Source of the DNA: Latrodectus hesperus
Taxonomy: Eukaryota; Arthropoda; Arachnida; Araneae; Theridiidae
DNA: 64,000 nucleotides
Direction: 5' to 3'
Assembly: GCA_037975125.1 (NCBI GenBank)
Contig: CM075855.1
Location: forward strand, 108,642,118 to 108,706,117
Of the stretch, positions 63,452-64,000 are shown piece after piece. A program made the position numbers and the translations under genes. How positions within the stretch are numbered: position 1 is the first letter of the stretch; the number at the start of each line of letters is the position of its first letter. The notes under the pieces are model-generated. The model was given only the letters and a program-made list of their open reading frames with translations. It was not told the DNA's origin and did not search any database.

Positions 63452-64000
63452 CACTATCCCTAACTTATTAATATTTGCCTTCTGAAAAAAAAATAAATAC
63501 CTAACTAAAAACTAAATAGATCCGGTGAAGGCACTGCAGAAGTACACTAAATAAATACGCAATTGAAAACGTATAACAAATATTTAATAACACAAAAATA
63601 ACAAATACTTTTGGCCGATTAAATGGACCCGAGCCGAGAAACATAGTTCTCCTACAAAAGCCAGCAAAAACAAAAGTCCAATTAAAAAACTATATAACAA
63701 ATACAAGTTGCAAAGAACGCCCTCTGGCGTTCAAGCAGTACCAAGTGGGTTGCTGCGGATTGATATTTTCCACACCTTCGTATAAAAATTTTCTATTGAA
63801 TATCGAGCATGTGTCTTCTAATATTCAAATTGAAATAATGCAAACATACATTTTAGTAAATTCCTTTTAATGCTAATTATTAATGTGATAATATGTGGCT
63901 AGAGAATTAAAACACTTATTAAAATCTTTAGCATATTTTGTGCTATTTATATTGTTCCAATATCAGAAATTCACACTGCAGATAATTTGCTTTTTTAAAC

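Overview
This window is eukaryotic, most likely from an arachnid and probably an orb-weaving spider (inference). It is strongly AT-rich, its only recognisable host coding sequence is split by very long introns, and it is full of tRNA-derived SINEs, mariner elements, 5'-truncated non-LTR retrotransposons and long (AT)n tracts. No bacterial, viral, CRISPR or operon-like system is visible.

The host gene is on the + strand. Five exons (3652-3770, 7391-7455, 11779-11845, 44897-44923, 45861-45936) have good acceptor and donor sites and join in a consistent reading frame. Together they encode about 117 residues of a protein I recognise as GARNL3, the GTPase-activating Rap/Ran-GAP domain-like protein 3: the region just before the GAP domain and its first strands. 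The gene starts before base 1 and continues past base 64000. One intron is about 33 kb and one exon is only 27 nt.

Layout. 1-3651: upstream intron with SINEs, (AT)n and (GATA)n. 3771-11778: two introns holding a MITE, a Tc1 relic, a LINE relic, a Tigger-like element with a SINE nested in it, a 385-bp MITE with an 8-bp target duplication, and a mariner with both inverted repeats. 11846-44896: the giant intron, with LINE relics, minisatellites of 81 and 26 bp, more SINEs, a second mariner sitting inside a (TA)n tract, a foldback element split by a SINE, and a 793-bp retroposed unit with a perfect 13-bp target duplication. 45937-64000: a further intron with more SINEs, a 5.57-kb tandem segmental duplication (51305-56874 and 56875-62443), and a local array of three SINEs.

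The most informative structures are the SINEs. At least nine head types can be told apart (working labels A to I are mine), and one 3' module of about 110 bp is attached to three unrelated heads, so modules have been exchanged. Several copies keep perfect target-site duplications and so look recent. Positions of repeats and identities were read by eye and may be off by a few bases.
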